From Planctomycetota bacterium (GTDB lineage Bacteria; Planctomycetota; UBA1135; GCA-002686595), in NCBI GenBank assembly GCA_028823185.1, contig JAPKBY010000116.1:1-6057 (forward strand): DNA of 6,057 nt, given 5' to 3'. The position numbers and the translations under genes were made by a program. This document shows, in pieces, positions 4,910 through 6,057 of the stretch. Below the pieces are notes generated by a model. It had not been told where the DNA came from. It did not search any database and saw only the letters and a program-made list of their open reading frames with translations. The stretch's first letter is position 1. Every line of letters begins with the position of its first letter.

Positions 4910-6057
4910 CAATACAAAACCTCAGAACGATCGCTTTTGGACGGACGCCCTCGGTCTAGTGCTCTTTTCGGCGGGAGCGATCACTTGCTCTCTCCTCACT
5001 CTCGCCCTCATGGACGGACCAGGTGAGTCCATCAATGCGATCGGCACCGCAGCGATGGGGCACGGGCTCTTGTGGATCGGCGGCTCGATCCCCGTGGGCC
5101 TCATGGGCGCAGCATGCCTGATGATGGGCGCAGCGCAGTTTCTCGGCTGGGTAGAGACTCATCGGACGACACGACATCTGGCCGGTGTGTTGGCTGTTGC
5201 GATCAGTCTCAGTGTGGTCCTCGGAGCGTTCTCTGAGAGCGCCGGGGGACTCGTTGGGCTGTCGACGGGCGGTGCCTTAGCGAGTCTGATCACCCCGCCC
5301 ATGGCTGCCCTGGTGGGGCTCGGCGCGCTCTGCCTGAGTGTCTGGGGCGCTTGGTTGGCTCCTTCAAAGGCTACAGCGTGGGAGAAGGCGCTTGAGATTG
5401 AGAAGCCGGCCGTACCCCTGCAGGCGAGCGCTGATGGCGTGACGACTGAAGAATCAGCTGCGCTCTCCTTCGAAGGTGCCCCGACGGCGTACCCGGGGAC
5501 AGCGGTCTCTCCCTATCCTGAGGATGTTCGTTCTCGCGGTGAGATTCCGGAAGGGGCGAGCGTATTGGGTGCCGAAGAGAGCCCCAACCATGACGAGATC
5601 ACAGATGAACGAGCAGGTGAAAGCAGTGCAGGAGGCGCAACTTCCCAAGGGGATGAAGCTGCAATTGAGGCCGAGCCCGCGGACAGCGTCCTCTCCTTGG
5701 AGTCCGAACTTGACGGGGGGCCCGAACTTGACGGGGGACCCGTTGACGACGATCTGGTTGCAAGCGATCCCTCGAGTGGAGCTGAAGAAGAGGAATTCAA
5801 CGAGCCCGAAGAAGAGCTGAATGAAGAGGAAGCAGAGCTTGACGAGGAAGAGGGCTCTGAGTTGGAAGAGGAGGAGCTAGAGGAGGCGGCCGAAGAATCT
5901 GAAGAGGAGGAATCCGAAGAGCTCGATGAGGAAGAAGACTCTGAGTGGGAAGAGGAGGAGCTAGAGGAGGCGGCCGAGCTCGAGGAAGAGGTGGCCGAAG
6001 AGTCTGAAGAGGAGGAATCCGAAGAGCTCGATGAGGAAGAAGACTCTGAGTGGGAAG
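4893..6057 (+). CDS. Probable second FtsK-like membrane protein with repetitive acidic linker (3' end outside window)
   Basis: The frame stays open for 388 codons from ATG 4893 to the window end. ATG 4902 (residue 4) is an equally possible start; neither has a strong Shine-Dalgarno, and either overlaps the ftsK stop (17 or 8 bp), pointing to coupled translation. Four hydrophobic blocks are visible: about 19-40, 56-85, 96-112 and 121-156. Spacing resembles the FtsK four-helix domain: a GP-containing loop after the first (MDGPGES), an Arg/His-rich turn after the second (ETHRTTRH), and an AGGLVG element before the last, comparable to PGGWIAG in the upstream FtsK. A polar segment (about 157-297) includes ELDGGPELDGGP. 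From 298 on, 62 of 91 residues are Glu/Asp, with Trp352 and Trp387 in SEWE repeats. Position, membrane pattern and linker suggest an FtsK paralogue whose motor lies downstream. No ATPase motif is in view, so it could instead be a motor-less FtsK-N-like or unrelated acidic membrane protein. Confidence 0.8.
   Translation, partial: MAAMIDNTKPQNDRFWTDALGLVLFSAGAITCSLLTLALMDGPGESINAIGTAAMGHGLLWIGGSIPVGLMGAACLMMGAAQFLGWVETHRTTRHLAGVLAVAISLSVVLGAFSESAGGLVGLSTGGALASLITPPMAALVGLGALCLSVWGAWLAPSKATAWEKALEIEKPAVPLQASADGVTTEESAALSFEGAPTAYPGTAVSPYPEDVRSRGEIPEGASVLGAEESPNHDEITDERAGESSAGGATSQGDEAAIEAEPADSVLSLESELDGGPELDGGPVDDDLVASDPSSGAEEEEFNEPEEELNEEEAELDEEEGSELEEEELEEAAEESEEEESEELDEEEDSEWEEEELEEAAELEEEVAEESEEEESEELDEEEDSEWE
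5704..5739 (+). repeat. Tandem 18-bp duplication (two copies)
   Basis: Two adjacent 18-bp copies (5704-5721 and 5722-5739) differ at one base (G versus A at the seventeenth position). They encode most of ELDGGPELDGGP in the polar region of the second membrane protein. The near-identity at DNA level suggests a recent slippage event. Confidence 0.8.
5856..6057 (+). repeat. In-frame tandem repeats of 84 and 105 bp in the acidic linker
   Basis: Unit 1 (5856-5939, 28 codons) and unit 2 (5940-6044, 35 codons) both begin with Ser-Glu-(Leu or Trp)-Glu and share EEEELEEAA, EESEEEESEELDEEED. Unit 2 carries a 21-bp in-frame insertion at 5976-5996 encoding ELEEEVA. A third unit starts at 6045 and is cut by the window end. 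The stretches 5888-5952 and 5993-6057 are the same over 65 bases except one (A versus G), so the duplication is recent or homogenised. All unit lengths are multiples of three. Confidence 0.88.

Noticed and set aside
5476..5820. Plus-strand 114-codon frame and a minus-strand Ser-rich frame (5513-5800)
   Set aside because: The frame starting at 4893 runs open through the whole region with membrane segments and in-frame repeats, so these are shadows.

Overview
The window is about 6 kb of densely packed, moderately GC-rich bacterial DNA. All confidently called genes lie on the + strand. It reads as a housekeeping block: the 3' part of a YicC/YloC-family RNase gene, gmk (guanylate kinase), coaC and coaB as two separate genes, a full-length ftsK/spoIIIE DNA translocase gene, and the 5' part of a second membrane protein gene cut by the window end. 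Gene order and protein style suggest a Gram-negative bacterium, possibly a deltaproteobacterial-type lineage (Myxococcota, Bradymonadota or similar). That placement is a low-confidence inference from style, not from a marker gene. No tRNA, rRNA, CRISPR array, insertion sequence or phage gene is visible.

Left part (1-2258): yicC, gmk, coaC and coaB are joined by three successive 4-bp start/stop overlaps (GTGA, ATGA, ATGA), so they almost certainly form one translationally coupled transcript. They cover RNA turnover, GMP phosphorylation and the two middle steps of coenzyme A synthesis. Two points depart from the common arrangement. CoaB and CoaC, usually one fused bifunctional protein, are separate. 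The small rpoZ gene often found just after gmk is absent from that junction.

Middle (2259-2320): the only real intergenic gap, 62 bp. It holds a 28-nt imperfect hairpin and then a Shine-Dalgarno-like GGGGAG before ftsK.

Right part (2321-6057): ftsK encodes a complete 862-residue translocase with four membrane segments, a nearly uninterrupted Glu/Asp linker, a RecA-like motor and a C-terminal gamma (DNA-reading) domain. It overlaps the next ORF, which runs open to the window end. That ORF again begins with an FtsK-like four-helix membrane domain and then enters a long Glu/Asp-rich linker containing Trp and internal tandem repeats. The simplest reading is a tandem pair of FtsK-type proteins sharing an unusual acidic-plus-Trp linker. 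The motor of the second protein, if it has one, lies outside the window. This pair is the most interesting feature here.
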